Shown: positions 1 to 9,492 of the stretch, in pieces
Layout: each line of letters begins with the position of its first letter
Numbering within the stretch: position 1 is the first letter of the stretch
Program-made: the position numbers and the translations under genes
Assembly: GCA_015485155.1 (NCBI GenBank)
Contig: WFUF01000025.1
Span: forward strand, 186,001-250,000
DNA length: 64,000 nucleotides
Direction: 5' to 3'
Origin: Robiginitomaculum sp.
GTDB lineage: Bacteria > Pseudomonadota > Alphaproteobacteria > Caulobacterales > Maricaulaceae
Notes under the pieces: generated by a model
Told to the model about the DNA's origin: nothing
The model's database searches: none
The model's input: only the letters and a program-made list of their open reading frames with translations

Positions 1-432
1 AGTTTTCGTGAGGGCATGGATTTGGTGGAAGAGGCAGCAGCCTATCTTGACGGGCCGGGCCGCGAAGAATCCCGCGCTCTGCCGCGGGCAGGCGCTTTGG
101 CTTATGCCGGCGAGAGCATGCGCCTGACCACACGCTTAATGCAGGTTGCAAGCTGGTTGCTTGTACAGCGGGCAGTTCGCGAAAAGGAAATGAGCATCGA
201 GGACGCCTGTGATGAAAAATACCGGCTGGGCGATGATGCTATTCGCAAAGCAAACTTTTCCGGGGCCGAGACCCCCGCAGCCTTGCAAAAACTAATCAAG
301 CGCACAGACCAAGTTTATGATTCCATTCAGCGGCTGGACAAGCAGATTTACGGTGAACAGGGCCGCAATGGCCCCGCTAACCCGGTATCAGAGCATCACG
401 CACGATTGTCTGCAGCTTTTGGAGATCGCTAA
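1..432 (+). CDS. rcdA: RcdA (DUF1465) CtrA-degradation adaptor, 5' end cut by window edge
   Basis: The frame is open from base 1 and ends at the TAA at 430-432, so the visible 143 residues lack the N-terminus. An ATG at 16 exists, but the residues before it (SFREG) resemble the conserved sequence that continues upstream in this family, so I treat the gene as truncated by the window. The segment LVEEAAAYLDGPGREESRAL followed by GALAYAGESMRLTTRLMQ is characteristic of DUF1465. In Caulobacter this family is RcdA, a cytoplasmic adaptor that helps deliver CtrA and other substrates to ClpXP at the stalked pole. The function is by homology. A hairpin repeat array begins four bases after the stop codon. 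Confidence 0.85.
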   Translation, partial: SFREGMDLVEEAAAYLDGPGREESRALPRAGALAYAGESMRLTTRLMQVASWLLVQRAVREKEMSIEDACDEKYRLGDDAIRKANFSGAETPAALQKLIKRTDQVYDSIQRLDKQIYGEQGRNGPANPVSEHHARLSAAFGDR

Positions 433-435
433 AGA

Positions 436-640
436 GCATTTTTAGCAAAAGTGGGAACCGGTTTTGCGGCCAAAAATGCGACAGATAAAGATTTGCATTT
501 TTAGCAAAAGTGGGAACCGGTTTTGCGGCCAAAAATGCGACAGATAAAGATTTGCATTTTTAGCAAAAGTGGGAGTCTTTATTTGCGCTACCGCGACGGC
601 AAGCCTCGCTACTTGAGCGCGGGTTTTGGGTTCAAAATGC
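436..640 (+). repeat. 59-bp tandem hairpin repeat array (element A)
   Basis: Three copies of GCATTTTTAGCAAAAGTGGG start at 436, 495 and 554, a period of 59 bases. The first two copies are identical: each is a 44-base hairpin (arms GCATTTTT at 436-443 and AAAAATGC at 472-479, inner arms GCAAAA/TTTTGC) followed by a 15-base linker. The third copy has an inserted module at its tip, with ends GCGCT (585-589) and AGCGC (616-620), and closes with CAAAATGC at 633-640. The array fills the gap between rcdA and the convergent ampG and may act as a transcript end. Related copies lie elsewhere in the window. Confidence 0.9.
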
Positions 641-652
641 TTAAAATTTACT

Positions 653-1984
653 CTAACCAGGTTCTTTAGCCAAAGAGCGTGAAACCATCAGGCATAAGAT
701 AACCGCCGGTATGCCAATCAGCGCGGTACCAAAAAAGAACAGGGAATAGGCCGTGGCAAGATCAAAGCTGCGCTCCAGCAAATCTACAGTCTTGCCCGAA
801 AACCCTTTTAGGAACTTACCCAAAATGGCATAGAATGAAGACATTAACGCATATTGAGAGGCCGTATAGCCTGCGCTGGTAAGGCTCGACATCCATGCCA
901 CCAGAGCTGCACCGGCAAAGCCACCGGAAAAATTATCAATAATCATCGCAAGGTTAAACACCCAGATATCGCCGCCAGACCACGCCAATACGGAAAATGC
1001 GACATTCGAGCCAGGCCCCAAAATTGCCCCGGCAATTAAGGTTCGCACAAACCCGAAACGAATGGCGCAAAGCCCGGCAAAACCTACCCCCGCAATAGTT
1101 GCAATCAATCCATTTGTGGCGCGGACAGTGCCTATTATTTCCTTGGATATGCCAAGATCAAGATATAAGGGGCCTGCCATTGGGCCCATTACAAAATCTG
1201 CCAGCCGGTAAAGACTGATGGCCGCCAGCATCAATAATGCGGATTTTCCGTGAGCCTTGAAGAAAGTAATAAACGGCCCGGCAATAGCATCAAACATGCC
1301 GCGAAACGACCAGATTACAGTTTGTATGGTATGCGCCGAGCGCCTCTCTGGTGGCTCCGCAGCAAACAAGGTGGCGGTAATGCCAATGCCCATGGCCGCT
1401 GCCAGCAAAAAATATGACTGGCTCCAGCCGGTTTTGGCAACGACGATTAAAATCAGGGCATCAGTGATTAGCAAGGCTGCCCGATAGCCCAGCAGAAATG
1501 CCGATGACACCAGGGCCAATTGCTCATCATTTTCGGCGCTTTCAATACGCCATGCATCCAGAGCAATATCCTGAGTTGCTGAGGAAAAGGCCACAATCAA
1601 CGCAAATATACCAAAGGCAACAAGTCCGCCGCCAGGGCCAATTGCCGCCATTAAAAACAGGCCAGCACCAATTATCAATTGTGACAATAAAACCCAGCTA
1701 CGCCTGTGCCCCAGTTTTGAAAGAAAGGGCACACTGGTTTTATCAAGTAGCGGCGCCCATAAAAACTTGAACGAATACGCAAGACCAACCCATGACAGGA
1801 AACCTATGGCGCTTAAAGTTGATCCGCCGTCACGCAGCCACATTCCCATAGTGTTGCCGGTAAGCATGAATGGCAAGCCTGCGGAAAAACCCAAAAGCAA
1901 CGTCAAAAATACTTTTTTATTCTTTAGCGCCAGAAGAACATCTTTCATTCCCGGGGCTTTAGCTGTCTTTGTGTTTTTGCTCAA
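653..1984 (-). CDS. ampG: AmpG-type muropeptide permease (MFS)
   Basis: The 443-residue protein is an integral membrane protein with about 12-14 hydrophobic segments. It has AmpG hallmarks near the N-terminus: FSAGLPFMLTGNTMGMWLRD, then GFLSWVGLAYSFKFLWAPLLDK and a GHRRSW loop. AmpG imports anhydromuropeptides (GlcNAc-anhydroMurNAc peptides) across the inner membrane for cell wall recycling and, in many species, beta-lactamase induction. It lies 24 bases downstream of the PAS-receiver gene on the same strand, so it may be the last gene of a comM-PAS/REC-ampG unit. No ampC or ampR is nearby. The family assignment is firm; the exact substrate is inferred. Confidence 0.85.
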   Translation of the reverse strand: MSKNTKTAKAPGMKDVLLALKNKKVFLTLLLGFSAGLPFMLTGNTMGMWLRDGGSTLSAIGFLSWVGLAYSFKFLWAPLLDKTSVPFLSKLGHRRSWVLLSQLIIGAGLFLMAAIGPGGGLVAFGIFALIVAFSSATQDIALDAWRIESAENDEQLALVSSAFLLGYRAALLITDALILIVVAKTGWSQSYFLLAAAMGIGITATLFAAEPPERRSAHTIQTVIWSFRGMFDAIAGPFITFFKAHGKSALLMLAAISLYRLADFVMGPMAGPLYLDLGISKEIIGTVRATNGLIATIAGVGFAGLCAIRFGFVRTLIAGAILGPGSNVAFSVLAWSGGDIWVFNLAMIIDNFSGGFAGAALVAWMSSLTSAGYTASQYALMSSFYAILGKFLKGFSGKTVDLLERSFDLATAYSLFFFGTALIGIPAVILCLMVSRSLAKEPG

Positions 1985-2008
1985 AATCTACTTCCCGGAA
2001 ATTGTTTC

Positions 2009-2854
2009 TCAGGCTGTTTTGACTTGGGTTTGCTGATTTGTCCAACGCTTCTTTGCTGCATAAAGGGCATCAATGCTGATCGGCTTGGTTAAAAATCCGT
2101 TCATTCCAGCCCGATGACAGGACTTTTTATCTTCCGCAAAAGCATTGGCAGTTAAAGCAACTATTGGAGTTCTCTCCCATTTACCACCCAAAGCCCGAAT
2201 GGCACGAGTTGCGCTTAAGCCATCCATGAACGGCATGCGAATATCCATAAATACCAGATCAAAATCACGTTCCTTTGCTGCTGCCAGCGCCTCTTTTCCG
2301 TCCTGAACATGAGTAACAATACAGCCCGTACGCTCCAGCAGGGTACGGGCAAGCTTGGCATTTAGCAGATCATCTTCCGCCAGCAAAATATGCTGTGCTG
2401 CCTTGGCATCAGGGGCCGTAAACTGTTTTTTTGTGTCTTGTCCTGATTTTGTGTTCTGGTTCAGTGTTGCAGGCACTGCTGGCTTTTCTCTGCCATACAC
2501 ATCTGTATTATTGCGGCGGCGATCCCTGCTTTTGTCTACTTGTGCCCGCTGGGTTTTTCTTCGATCCAGATTAACCCGCCCAACCGCAAGGCTACCCCCC
2601 GCAGGAAGCTCTGCCTCATTCCATTCAACCCAATGCATTTTCCCATCAATAAGGATATGCCCATAGGCCCGGTTCTCATTAAAAGCACCAATTTGTGCGC
2701 CGGAAACGGCTCCATCCAGTTTTTGTCCCACCCAGTGCTCAGCATTGTAGCCGAAGGCTTCGATAAATGCCTCATTGACCCATTGAATTACTCGCTCATG
2801 ATCCCGATAAACCACGATGTCCGGTAGTTTTTGAAACAAGCTGGCGATATCCAT
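2009..2854 (-). CDS. PAS-receiver protein without a kinase core
   Basis: The 281-residue protein has a PAS-like domain at about residues 8-95 (RVIQWVNEAFIEAFGY core), a polar linker (about 96-150) and a C-terminal receiver domain (about 153-272). Receiver residues are intact: acidic cluster E160/D161/D162, phospho-acceptor D204 in LVFMDIRMP, T235 and K257. There is no HisKA H-box and no HATPase N/G box, so it resembles a hybrid histidine kinase that kept both ends and lost the middle. It must be phosphorylated by another protein or act without phosphorylation. It lies 54 bases after comM on the same strand. Its output and partner are unknown. Confidence 0.75.
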   Translation of the reverse strand: MDIASLFQKLPDIVVYRDHERVIQWVNEAFIEAFGYNAEHWVGQKLDGAVSGAQIGAFNENRAYGHILIDGKMHWVEWNEAELPAGGSLAVGRVNLDRRKTQRAQVDKSRDRRRNNTDVYGREKPAVPATLNQNTKSGQDTKKQFTAPDAKAAQHILLAEDDLLNAKLARTLLERTGCIVTHVQDGKEALAAAKERDFDLVFMDIRMPFMDGLSATRAIRALGGKWERTPIVALTANAFAEDKKSCHRAGMNGFLTKPISIDALYAAKKRWTNQQTQVKTA

Positions 2855-2908
2855 GACAAACCCTTAAAAATTGAGTCTTGGACATAACAGCGTAACTTTA
2901 AGAAACCG

Positions 2909-4453
2909 TCACCCGCTTGGCAAATTTACAAATGTATGAGTGTCCGAGGCCAATTTACTACGTCGACGCAAACCCAGACTCTCGGCAATATGGGCACGAT
3001 GAATTGACGTTGCCCCTTCAAGGTCGGCAATGGTGCGGGCTGTGCGCAGCACCCGATGATAGCCACGGGCAGTAAGTTGTAATTGCTCTGCTGCTTTTAA
3101 CAATAATTGCCGCCCCGGCTCATCAGGTGCTGCTACCTGGTCCAAAGCGGCAGTGGGAATATCTGAATTGGTCAGGCCGCCGGTCTCGTCCTTACGTGAT
3201 TCTTGTATGATTCGGGCCTGCTTTACCCGTGCTGCCACCTGAGAGGTTCCTTCGACAGAGGCCGGTAATGCCAGATCCGCAGCCGTAACTGCGGGTACGT
3301 CGATTTGCAAATCCATCCGATCCAGCAATGGCCCGGAAATCCGTGCCTGATAATCATTGGCACAGCGAGGCCCGCGTCGGCACGCATATCCATCATTGCC
3401 AGCAGAGCCGCACCGGCACGGATTCATCGCCGCGACCAACTGAAAGCGCGCCGGATAGGTAATATGGGCATTGGCTCTGGCAACACTGATTGTTCCTGTT
3501 TCCAGAGGCTGCCGCAGACTATCAAGCACCTGCGGAGAAAATTCCGGGAGCTCATCTAAAAACAAAATACCTCGGTGTGCCAAAGAGGCTTCCCCCGGCC
3601 TGGCCTTGTGCCCGCCGCCCACCAATGCCGCCATTGATGCTGAATGATGCGGGCTGCGAAAGGGTCGTGCCGCACTCAAACAACCTTTTTCCAACAAGCC
3701 AGCCAGTGAATGAATCATGGAAACCTCAAGCAATTCGCGCGAGGTCAATGGCGGCAGTAAACCAGCCAGCCGGGCAGCAAGCATGGACTTTCCGGATCCC
3801 GGCGGGCCAACCATCAACAAATTATGGCCTCCTGCCGCTGCGATTTCCAGCGCTCGCTTGGCCATTTCCTGTCCACGCACATCCGACAAATCCGGTACTT
3901 TCGGGCCCTCATCCAGCGGCCCGGGCCGAGGAGGAACAAGCAGGCCGCGCCCCTTGACATGATTAACCAGCGCAATCAGGCTGGGAGCAGCCAGAATATC
4001 CATTTCCCCGGCCCATGCCGCCTCTGCCCCATTATCCTGCGGACATATCAGACCCAGATCAGAGCTATTTGCCGCCATTGCCGCCGGCAGCGCCCCGGTA
4101 ACCGGAGCAATTAACCCGCTTAGAGACAGCTCACCAATGGCTGCGAAGCGATCAAAGGCATCTTCCGGCACAACACCAATTGCCATCATCAGCCCAAGAG
4201 CAATCGGCAGATCATAATGGGATCCCTCTTTTGGCAGATCAGCCGGGGCCAGATTAACCACCAGACGTTTGCCCGGCAGGGCCAGTCCAATGGCGGCAAA
4301 TGCAGCACGAACCCGCTCCCGACTTTCTGCAACAGCCTTATCTGCCAGCCCGACAATGGAAAAACTGGGTAGCCCTGAAACAATCTGCACCTGCACATCA
4401 ACAGGCTTTGCCTCAACCCCGTCAAAAGCATAAGTGGTTATGCTGATAGCCAT
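2909..4453 (-). CDS. comM: ComM/YifB family Mg-chelatase-like AAA+ ATPase
   Basis: The protein has 514 residues from the ATG at 4453, which follows a strong ribosome site (AGGGAGG, 4 bases upstream). The open frame runs on upstream to 4642, but that extension is not family-like. The N-terminal ChlI-like domain begins AISITTYAFDGVEAKPVDVQ and contains GLADKAVAESRERVRAA. The AAA+ core has Walker A GPPGSGKS and Walker B ILFLDELPEF, then a cysteine-containing NPCRCG segment and the C-terminal Mg-chelatase domain. ComM is a helicase-like ATPase that promotes branch migration during recombination, best known in natural transformation. No other competence gene is adjacent. Confidence 0.9.
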   Translation of the reverse strand: MAISITTYAFDGVEAKPVDVQVQIVSGLPSFSIVGLADKAVAESRERVRAAFAAIGLALPGKRLVVNLAPADLPKEGSHYDLPIALGLMMAIGVVPEDAFDRFAAIGELSLSGLIAPVTGALPAAMAANSSDLGLICPQDNGAEAAWAGEMDILAAPSLIALVNHVKGRGLLVPPRPGPLDEGPKVPDLSDVRGQEMAKRALEIAAAGGHNLLMVGPPGSGKSMLAARLAGLLPPLTSRELLEVSMIHSLAGLLEKGCLSAARPFRSPHHSASMAALVGGGHKARPGEASLAHRGILFLDELPEFSPQVLDSLRQPLETGTISVARANAHITYPARFQLVAAMNPCRCGSAGNDGYACRRGPRCANDYQARISGPLLDRMDLQIDVPAVTAADLALPASVEGTSQVAARVKQARIIQESRKDETGGLTNSDIPTAALDQVAAPDEPGRQLLLKAAEQLQLTARGYHRVLRTARTIADLEGATSIHRAHIAESLGLRRRSKLASDTHTFVNLPSG

Positions 4454-4629
4454 GCAACCTCCCTGTAAGCTTGCACATACATAACTCACTCCAACACCAA
4501 ATGCAAGAACAAAACCAGAACTTAAAAAACCAGGATTATCAGACAGCCACTCATAATTGAGGCCGGGGCTCCAAGAGCCAGAACTGTAGTTTATTCTTGC
4601 TTGATAAAATTGGAGTTTGACAAGCCGCA

Positions 4630-5604
4630 GTGAAAGTGTCACCGCCTGAGCTTATGCACGAGATATCTGCGCAATCAGTAAAAGTAGCATCTGCACCAAA
4701 TCGTGCTGACTGGCTGCGCTATTGTGCACTGGTAGCCATGTGGGGTTCCGCATTTGCCCTGTCAAAAATTTCGGTTGCAGAAATGTCTCCTTCGATTGTT
4801 GCCACCGGTCGGATCTGGGTTGCAGTGGCGCTGTTATACGGGTGGATGGTCTATCGCAAGCACCGCCTGCCCCGACTGCTGCCGAAACCGGATGTGCGCT
4901 GGTTATGGTTTTTGCCTGTTGGCCTTAGTGGCTCGGCCTTGCCATTTTTGCTGAATGCCTATGCCCTGCAGGTGCTGGATAGTGGTATGGTTAGTATTTT
5001 ACTGGCGACCATGCCGCTTTTTGTTGCCGCCCTTACTCACTTTACCATTCCTGAAGACCGTATGACCCTTGGTAAAATAACAGGCCTGTTACTGGGGCTT
5101 TTTGGTATTGTTTTGCTGGTTGGCCCCACCCTGTTACAGGATCTTGGCGGGCCATTTGCCTTGGCACAGATTGTAGTATTGCTCACAGCAGGTCTTTATG
5201 CGCTGAACAGCGTCCTGATCCATTTCATGCCGGAAACTCCGCCCAGCGTCTCAGCCACCGGCATGTTGCTGGTTGGCGCTCTGGTATTAACACCCTTTGC
5301 TATTATTGATGCGGTTCACTCTCCAATGCCAAGCCTGGGATCGCTTATTTCATTGTTGTTTCTGGGGCTGGCTGCCACGGGTATAGGCTCCATTTTCTAT
5401 ATGCAGACCATTCGCAGTGCCGGGCCAAGCTTTCTGGCCACCTCAAATTATTTTGTTCCTCCTTTTGCGGTGTTTGTCGGGGTGTTGTTTTTGGGTGAAA
5501 GTCTGTCAACCATGGCAATTACTGCACTGATGGTGATTTTTCTTGGCATCATAATAGAACGCCGGAACACTCCTAAGCAAAACAGCCCGAAACAAAGCAA
5601 ATAA
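4630..5604 (+). CDS. EamA (DMT) family transporter
   Basis: The 324-residue protein has ten predicted hydrophobic segments arranged as two EamA repeats (about residues 25-155 and 175-310), typical of inner-membrane drug/metabolite exporters such as RhtA/YedA relatives. The first repeat begins ALVAMWGSAFALSKISV. The second ends with FGVLFLGE-like sequence (FVGVLFLGESLSTMAITA). The GTG at 4630 gives the longest frame and the ATG at 4654 is a plausible alternative. It is divergent from comM and convergent with gpsA. The substrate cannot be predicted. Confidence 0.8.
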   Translation: MKVSPPELMHEISAQSVKVASAPNRADWLRYCALVAMWGSAFALSKISVAEMSPSIVATGRIWVAVALLYGWMVYRKHRLPRLLPKPDVRWLWFLPVGLSGSALPFLLNAYALQVLDSGMVSILLATMPLFVAALTHFTIPEDRMTLGKITGLLLGLFGIVLLVGPTLLQDLGGPFALAQIVVLLTAGLYALNSVLIHFMPETPPSVSATGMLLVGALVLTPFAIIDAVHSPMPSLGSLISLLFLGLAATGIGSIFYMQTIRSAGPSFLATSNYFVPPFAVFVGVLFLGESLSTMAITALMVIFLGIIIERRNTPKQNSPKQSK

Positions 5605-5613
5605 AACCAAGGC

Positions 5614-6609
5614 TTATTCGCGCTTAAGCGGGCGGGACAATAATGAAGCAATAGCTGTGTCCACGTCCAGCTCAGCGGCAATAATCATTGCCACTGCCTC
5701 GGTAATTGGCATTTCTATATTATGGTCTGCAGCGAGTTTCATCATCGCCGGAGCCGAAGCCACCCCCTCGGTTACCGCCAGCCGCCCGGAGAGAATTTCA
5801 TCCAGAGGCTTTCCCTCTCCCAAGGCCAGGCCACAACTCATATTGCGTGAAGTGGCCGAAGAACAGGTCAGCACCAGATCGCCAAGCCCGCACAATCCAC
5901 GCAAGGTTTCAGGCTCGGCACCAAGCGCCAGACCCAATCTTGTCATTTCGGCAAAGCCTCTGGTGATCAATGCCGCATGGGCGCTTTGTCCCAGTTTTTT
6001 TCCAAGAACAATACCGCAGGCAATAGCCAGCACATTTTTTACCGCCCCACCCACTTCAGCACCGATCAGATCATTGGCCAGATATGGTCGAAACTCTCTG
6101 GTTCCAATTGCCTGCATCAATTTGCGCCCGATCATCGCGTCCTGACAGGCCAAAGTTACAGCCGCAGGCAGGCCAGCAGCCACATCTACCGCAAAGCTCG
6201 GGCCAGATAATACCGCAGGTAAAGCCTGGGGCAGGGTTTCGGCCAATACCTGTGTCATCAGCTTCCCGCTTTGTTGTTCAATGCCTTTTGAACACAATAA
6301 GACGGGCTTTCCCTCTGGCAGATCATCACGCAAGCCTGCAAAGATGCTACGGGTGTGTTGCGCCGGAATCACCGACAAAACCGCATCACATTCAATGGCT
6401 TTTTTGGGATCGTTGCTGGCGATAATGGCTGGATCAAGACTAAAGCCCGGAAGAAATTTTTTATTCTCATGGGACTGGTTTATGGTGTTTTTTACATCTT
6501 CTTCCAGCACCCACATAATAACCTTGCGCCCGGCCCGGGCACAGGTTTGGGCCAAGGCCGTACCCCAGGCACCACCGCCCAAAATACCAATACTGGAAAA
6601 TTCATTCAT
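5614..6609 (-). CDS. gpsA: NAD(P)H-dependent glycerol-3-phosphate dehydrogenase
   Basis: The 331-residue protein has the N-terminal NAD(P)-binding motif [14 protein letters not shown], then [15 protein letters not shown] and the GpsA signature [13 protein letters not shown], which holds the catalytic lysine. It reduces dihydroxyacetone phosphate to sn-glycerol-3-phosphate for phospholipid synthesis in the cytoplasm. The start ATG overlaps the stop of tsaD in an ATGA arrangement, so the two are almost certainly co-transcribed and translationally coupled. The length matches the family. Confidence 0.95.
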   Translation of the reverse strand: MNEFSSIGILGGGAWGTALAQTCARAGRKVIMWVLEEDVKNTINQSHENKKFLPGFSLDPAIIASNDPKKAIECDAVLSVIPAQHTRSIFAGLRDDLPEGKPVLLCSKGIEQQSGKLMTQVLAETLPQALPAVLSGPSFAVDVAAGLPAAVTLACQDAMIGRKLMQAIGTREFRPYLANDLIGAEVGGAVKNVLAIACGIVLGKKLGQSAHAALITRGFAEMTRLGLALGAEPETLRGLCGLGDLVLTCSSATSRNMSCGLALGEGKPLDEILSGRLAVTEGVASAPAMMKLAADHNIEMPITEAVAMIIAAELDVDTAIASLLSRPLKRE

Positions 6610-7739
6610 GATTTAGGGCCCTTTTTGCCTGAACCGGAAGCTGGATTGTTTTTAGCCGAAAGCTCATCCAATGGCCACCTCGGACGAGCCGCCACCCTTA
6701 AGGAACTGACCATGCCTCGCTGCAGGCGCAAGGCTCCGGCCAGTGCGATCATGGCGCCATTATCTGTGCAATACCGTAATGGCGGAGCTAAGAACCCAAA
6801 ACCATTATTTCTGGCAAGCTCCTGTAGCTGACTGCGGATTGCCTGATTGGCTGCAACCCCGCCAGCCACAACCAAATGAGTGGCACCAAATTCACTAATA
6901 AAGCGCCTCATGGCCTTTTTGCTCTGTCCCACCAATATGTCACAGGCAGCATGCTGGAAACTGGCAGCAAGATCAGCCTTGTCTTGTTCGGTTGGGGCTT
7001 TTAATGAATGCCAATGGCGTTGCACCGCGCTTTTTAATCCGGCAAAGGAAAAGTCACAGCCGACCCGTTTTGCCAGAGGTCGGGGCAGATCAAACCGGGT
7101 TTTGTCCCCGGTTCTTGCTATTTTTTCCACTGCCGGGCCACCGGGAAAGCCCAATTCCATAATTTTGGCAGTTTTATCAAAGGCTTCTCCGGCAGCATCA
7201 TCAATGGTTGAGCCATAACGATGATAGCGCCCAAGGTCTTCAATCGCCAGCAATTGGGTGTGGCCGCCGGAAACCAGCAACAGCAAATAGGGAAAAGCCA
7301 AAGGTGCTGCCAATTGCGGACTTAAAGCATGGCCCTCTAAATGATTTATGCTCAAAAACGGCAGTCCGGAACCCAAAGACAGTGCTTTTGCAGTCATCAT
7401 TCCCACCAGCACACCACCGATCAGGCCGGGGCCGGTGGTAGCGGCAATCCCGTCCATATCCGCAAGTTCAAGCCCGGCCTCTGTCAGGGCCTGTTTCACC
7501 ATTCCATCCATAATATCGGCATGGGCGCGGGCAGCTATTTCGGGCACCACTCCACCAAAGGGGGCATGTTGTTCGGTTTGCGAAAAAATACAATCTGAGC
7601 GGATTGTAATTTCACCGGAGGCAGAAACTTCAACTATTGCTGCTGCGGTTTCATCACAGGAGCTTTCCAGCCCCAGCACCGTAACTTTAGGTCTGTGATT
7701 GAGTTCTTGCGCAAGGGGATGCTTTTGGTCTAGTTCCAT
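6606..7739 (-). CDS. tsaD: tRNA N6-adenosine threonylcarbamoyltransferase TsaD
   Basis: The 377-residue Kae1/TsaD protein transfers threonylcarbamoyl from threonylcarbamoyl-AMP to A37 of ANN-decoding tRNAs. It shows [15 protein letters not shown] near the N-terminus, the metal-ligand motif [20 protein letters not shown], and the C-terminal [12 protein letters not shown] and CTDNGAMIA. It is the first gene of the tsaD-gpsA pair. Its start lies 24 bases from hemC on the opposite strand, so the two promoters must overlap each other or the coding starts. A conserved tsaD/gpsA/hemC grouping is common in alphaproteobacteria (recollection). Confidence 0.95.
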   Translation of the reverse strand: MELDQKHPLAQELNHRPKVTVLGLESSCDETAAAIVEVSASGEITIRSDCIFSQTEQHAPFGGVVPEIAARAHADIMDGMVKQALTEAGLELADMDGIAATTGPGLIGGVLVGMMTAKALSLGSGLPFLSINHLEGHALSPQLAAPLAFPYLLLLVSGGHTQLLAIEDLGRYHRYGSTIDDAAGEAFDKTAKIMELGFPGGPAVEKIARTGDKTRFDLPRPLAKRVGCDFSFAGLKSAVQRHWHSLKAPTEQDKADLAASFQHAACDILVGQSKKAMRRFISEFGATHLVVAGGVAANQAIRSQLQELARNNGFGFLAPPLRYCTDNGAMIALAGALRLQRGMVSSLRVAARPRWPLDELSAKNNPASGSGKKGPKS

Positions 7740-7763
7740 GCTTCTTCGATACCATCAGGGATT

Positions 7764-8735
7764 ATGATGACGCAAGCTTTGCTGACATTAGGTTCACGCG
7801 GATCGCCTCTGGCGCTCGCACAAGCCCGTTTAACCCGCAAACTGATTGCCGGGCAATCAGGACTTGATGCGGATGAGGCCAAACAGCAAATAGCTATAAA
7901 AACCTTTACCACTTCTGGCGATCAATTACAGGATCGAACCCTGGTTGAAGCCGGTGGCAAGGGCCTGTTTACCAAGGAGCTGGATGCAGCACTGATTGCA
8001 GGGCAGATTGATGTTTCGGTTCACTCCATGAAAGATGTGCCAACCCTGGAGCCAGAAGGCTTAGAATTTGCCGGAATGCTGCCCCGTGAAGACCCCAGAG
8101 AAGCCTTGATTGCAGGGCAGATTAACTCTTTGGACGATCTGCCAAAGAACCCGGTTATTGGCACGGCCAGTGTCCGCAGGCAGGCACAGGTTCTAACCTT
8201 GCGTCCTGATGCAAAATTTGTCCTGCTGCGCGGCAATGTGGGCACAAGGCTAAAGCGCCTGAAGGAGGGCAGGTTTGATGCTACATTTTTAGCCTTTGCC
8301 GGACTAAAACGCCTTGGTATGGCCGAACATGCCAGTGCCGTATTGTCCACACAGCAAATGCTGCCTTCCCCGGCACAAGGGGCCATTGGTCTGCAAATTC
8401 GCACCAATGATCATAAAACGGCAAAAATACTGAGCGCTATATGCTGTCAAAAAACGCAAATTGAACTGGCTGCAGAACGGTCGTTCCTAGCGGCGCTGGA
8501 TGGCTCCTGCCGCACACCAATTGCCGCATTGGCACAAATATCCGGTCATGACATGAGCTTTTGCGGTGAGGTTTATGCTCTTGATGGCACTCAGATATGG
8601 CGTGAGCAACAAAAATTGCACCTGCCGGAATTTATGAATTTTTCTCAAAAATTGACGGCAGCTTCACAAATGGGGGCAAAGGCCGGACAAAGAATTGCAA
8701 AGCTTGCAGGCAATGCCATCCGGTTTGCGCTGTGA
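7764..8735 (+). CDS. hemC: Hydroxymethylbilane synthase (porphobilinogen deaminase)
   Basis: The 323-residue cytoplasmic enzyme polymerises four porphobilinogens into hydroxymethylbilane in tetrapyrrole synthesis. It has LGSRGSPLALAQA at residues 9-21, the catalytic aspartate D91 in HSMKDVP, GTASVRRQAQ at about 133-142 and the dipyrromethane cofactor cysteine C249 in LDGSCRTPIAA. The ATG at 7764 sits directly after a second in-frame option; either start keeps the fold. Its stop codon overlaps the GTG start of hemD. Confidence 0.95.
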   Translation: MMTQALLTLGSRGSPLALAQARLTRKLIAGQSGLDADEAKQQIAIKTFTTSGDQLQDRTLVEAGGKGLFTKELDAALIAGQIDVSVHSMKDVPTLEPEGLEFAGMLPREDPREALIAGQINSLDDLPKNPVIGTASVRRQAQVLTLRPDAKFVLLRGNVGTRLKRLKEGRFDATFLAFAGLKRLGMAEHASAVLSTQQMLPSPAQGAIGLQIRTNDHKTAKILSAICCQKTQIELAAERSFLAALDGSCRTPIAALAQISGHDMSFCGEVYALDGTQIWREQQKLHLPEFMNFSQKLTAASQMGAKAGQRIAKLAGNAIRFAL

Positions 8736-9445
8736 GCGCGGCCAAAGTGCTGATAACCCGCACACGGCCTGGGGCAGATCGTCTGGTCAAACGCCTGCAG
8801 GCTGTGGGTATTACATCCACATGCTGTCCATTACTGGATGTGGAACACCTGGCAGCGCCCATAGAGCATGACCCGGCGGCTCAAGGATATATCTTAACCT
8901 CGGCAGCAGCAATTCAGAGCTTGCCAGCTCCGGATAAACTGGGTGATATTCCTGTTTATTGTGTGGGAAGCCATACCGCAGAACAGGCCAAAGCATCAGG
9001 TTATAAAAACTGCATCCATGGCTCCGGCAATGGCAAAAAACTGGCAAAATTAATCGCCCGTAAAGAACGGACGGATACCGGGAAATTATTGTGGCTGCGT
9101 GCCGAAATTGCTGATGAGGCCATGAAAAAGGAGCTGATAGGCTCCGGGTTTGATATTGCCGAGACCATTTGCTATCGCACCCGCCAGGTAACAAGCCTTG
9201 CGCAATCAATAGAAACAGCACTTGCAAATGATGAATTTGCGGCAGTTTTGTTTCATTCACGCCGGGCGGCACAATGCTTTTGCAAGCTGGCGCCAGAGCT
9301 GGGGCAACAGACAAAAGCCGTGGTTTTCAGCGCCCAGATAGCCGAAGTTTTGCAGGATCTGGAATTTGCAGATACCATTATTTGCAAACAACCCAATGAT
9401 CAGGCGATGATTGCGACATTACAGGATATGTTTTTGCTTTCTTAA
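8732..9445 (+). CDS. hemD: Uroporphyrinogen-III synthase
   Basis: The 237-residue protein matches the HemD family in length and in the N-terminal motif VLITRTRPGADRLVKRL, followed by the weakly conserved two-lobed fold (TSAAAIQSL, YCVGSHTAEQAKASG, LFHSRRAAQCF). It cyclises hydroxymethylbilane with D-ring inversion. The start is GTG at 8732, overlapping the hemC stop (GTGA), which indicates coupling. HemD sequences diverge strongly, so the call leans on operon position as well as motifs. Confidence 0.92.
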   Translation: MSAAKVLITRTRPGADRLVKRLQAVGITSTCCPLLDVEHLAAPIEHDPAAQGYILTSAAAIQSLPAPDKLGDIPVYCVGSHTAEQAKASGYKNCIHGSGNGKKLAKLIARKERTDTGKLLWLRAEIADEAMKKELIGSGFDIAETICYRTRQVTSLAQSIETALANDEFAAVLFHSRRAAQCFCKLAPELGQQTKAVVFSAQIAEVLQDLEFADTIICKQPNDQAMIATLQDMFLLS

Positions 9446-9492
9446 ACCGTTTGCTTTGGTTAGTGTCGGGCAAGGCAGATACAGTGGATGTC

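Noticed and set aside
436-640. CRISPR array
   Set aside because: The units are tandem hairpins with no unique spacers and no cas genes are nearby.
3490-3957. 155-residue plus-strand frame inside comM
   Set aside because: Shadow of a well-supported gene on the opposite strand; composition is proline-rich without motifs.
4454-4642. 63-residue N-terminal extension of comM
   Set aside because: A strong ribosome site sits before the ATG at 4453 and the ComM family starts there.
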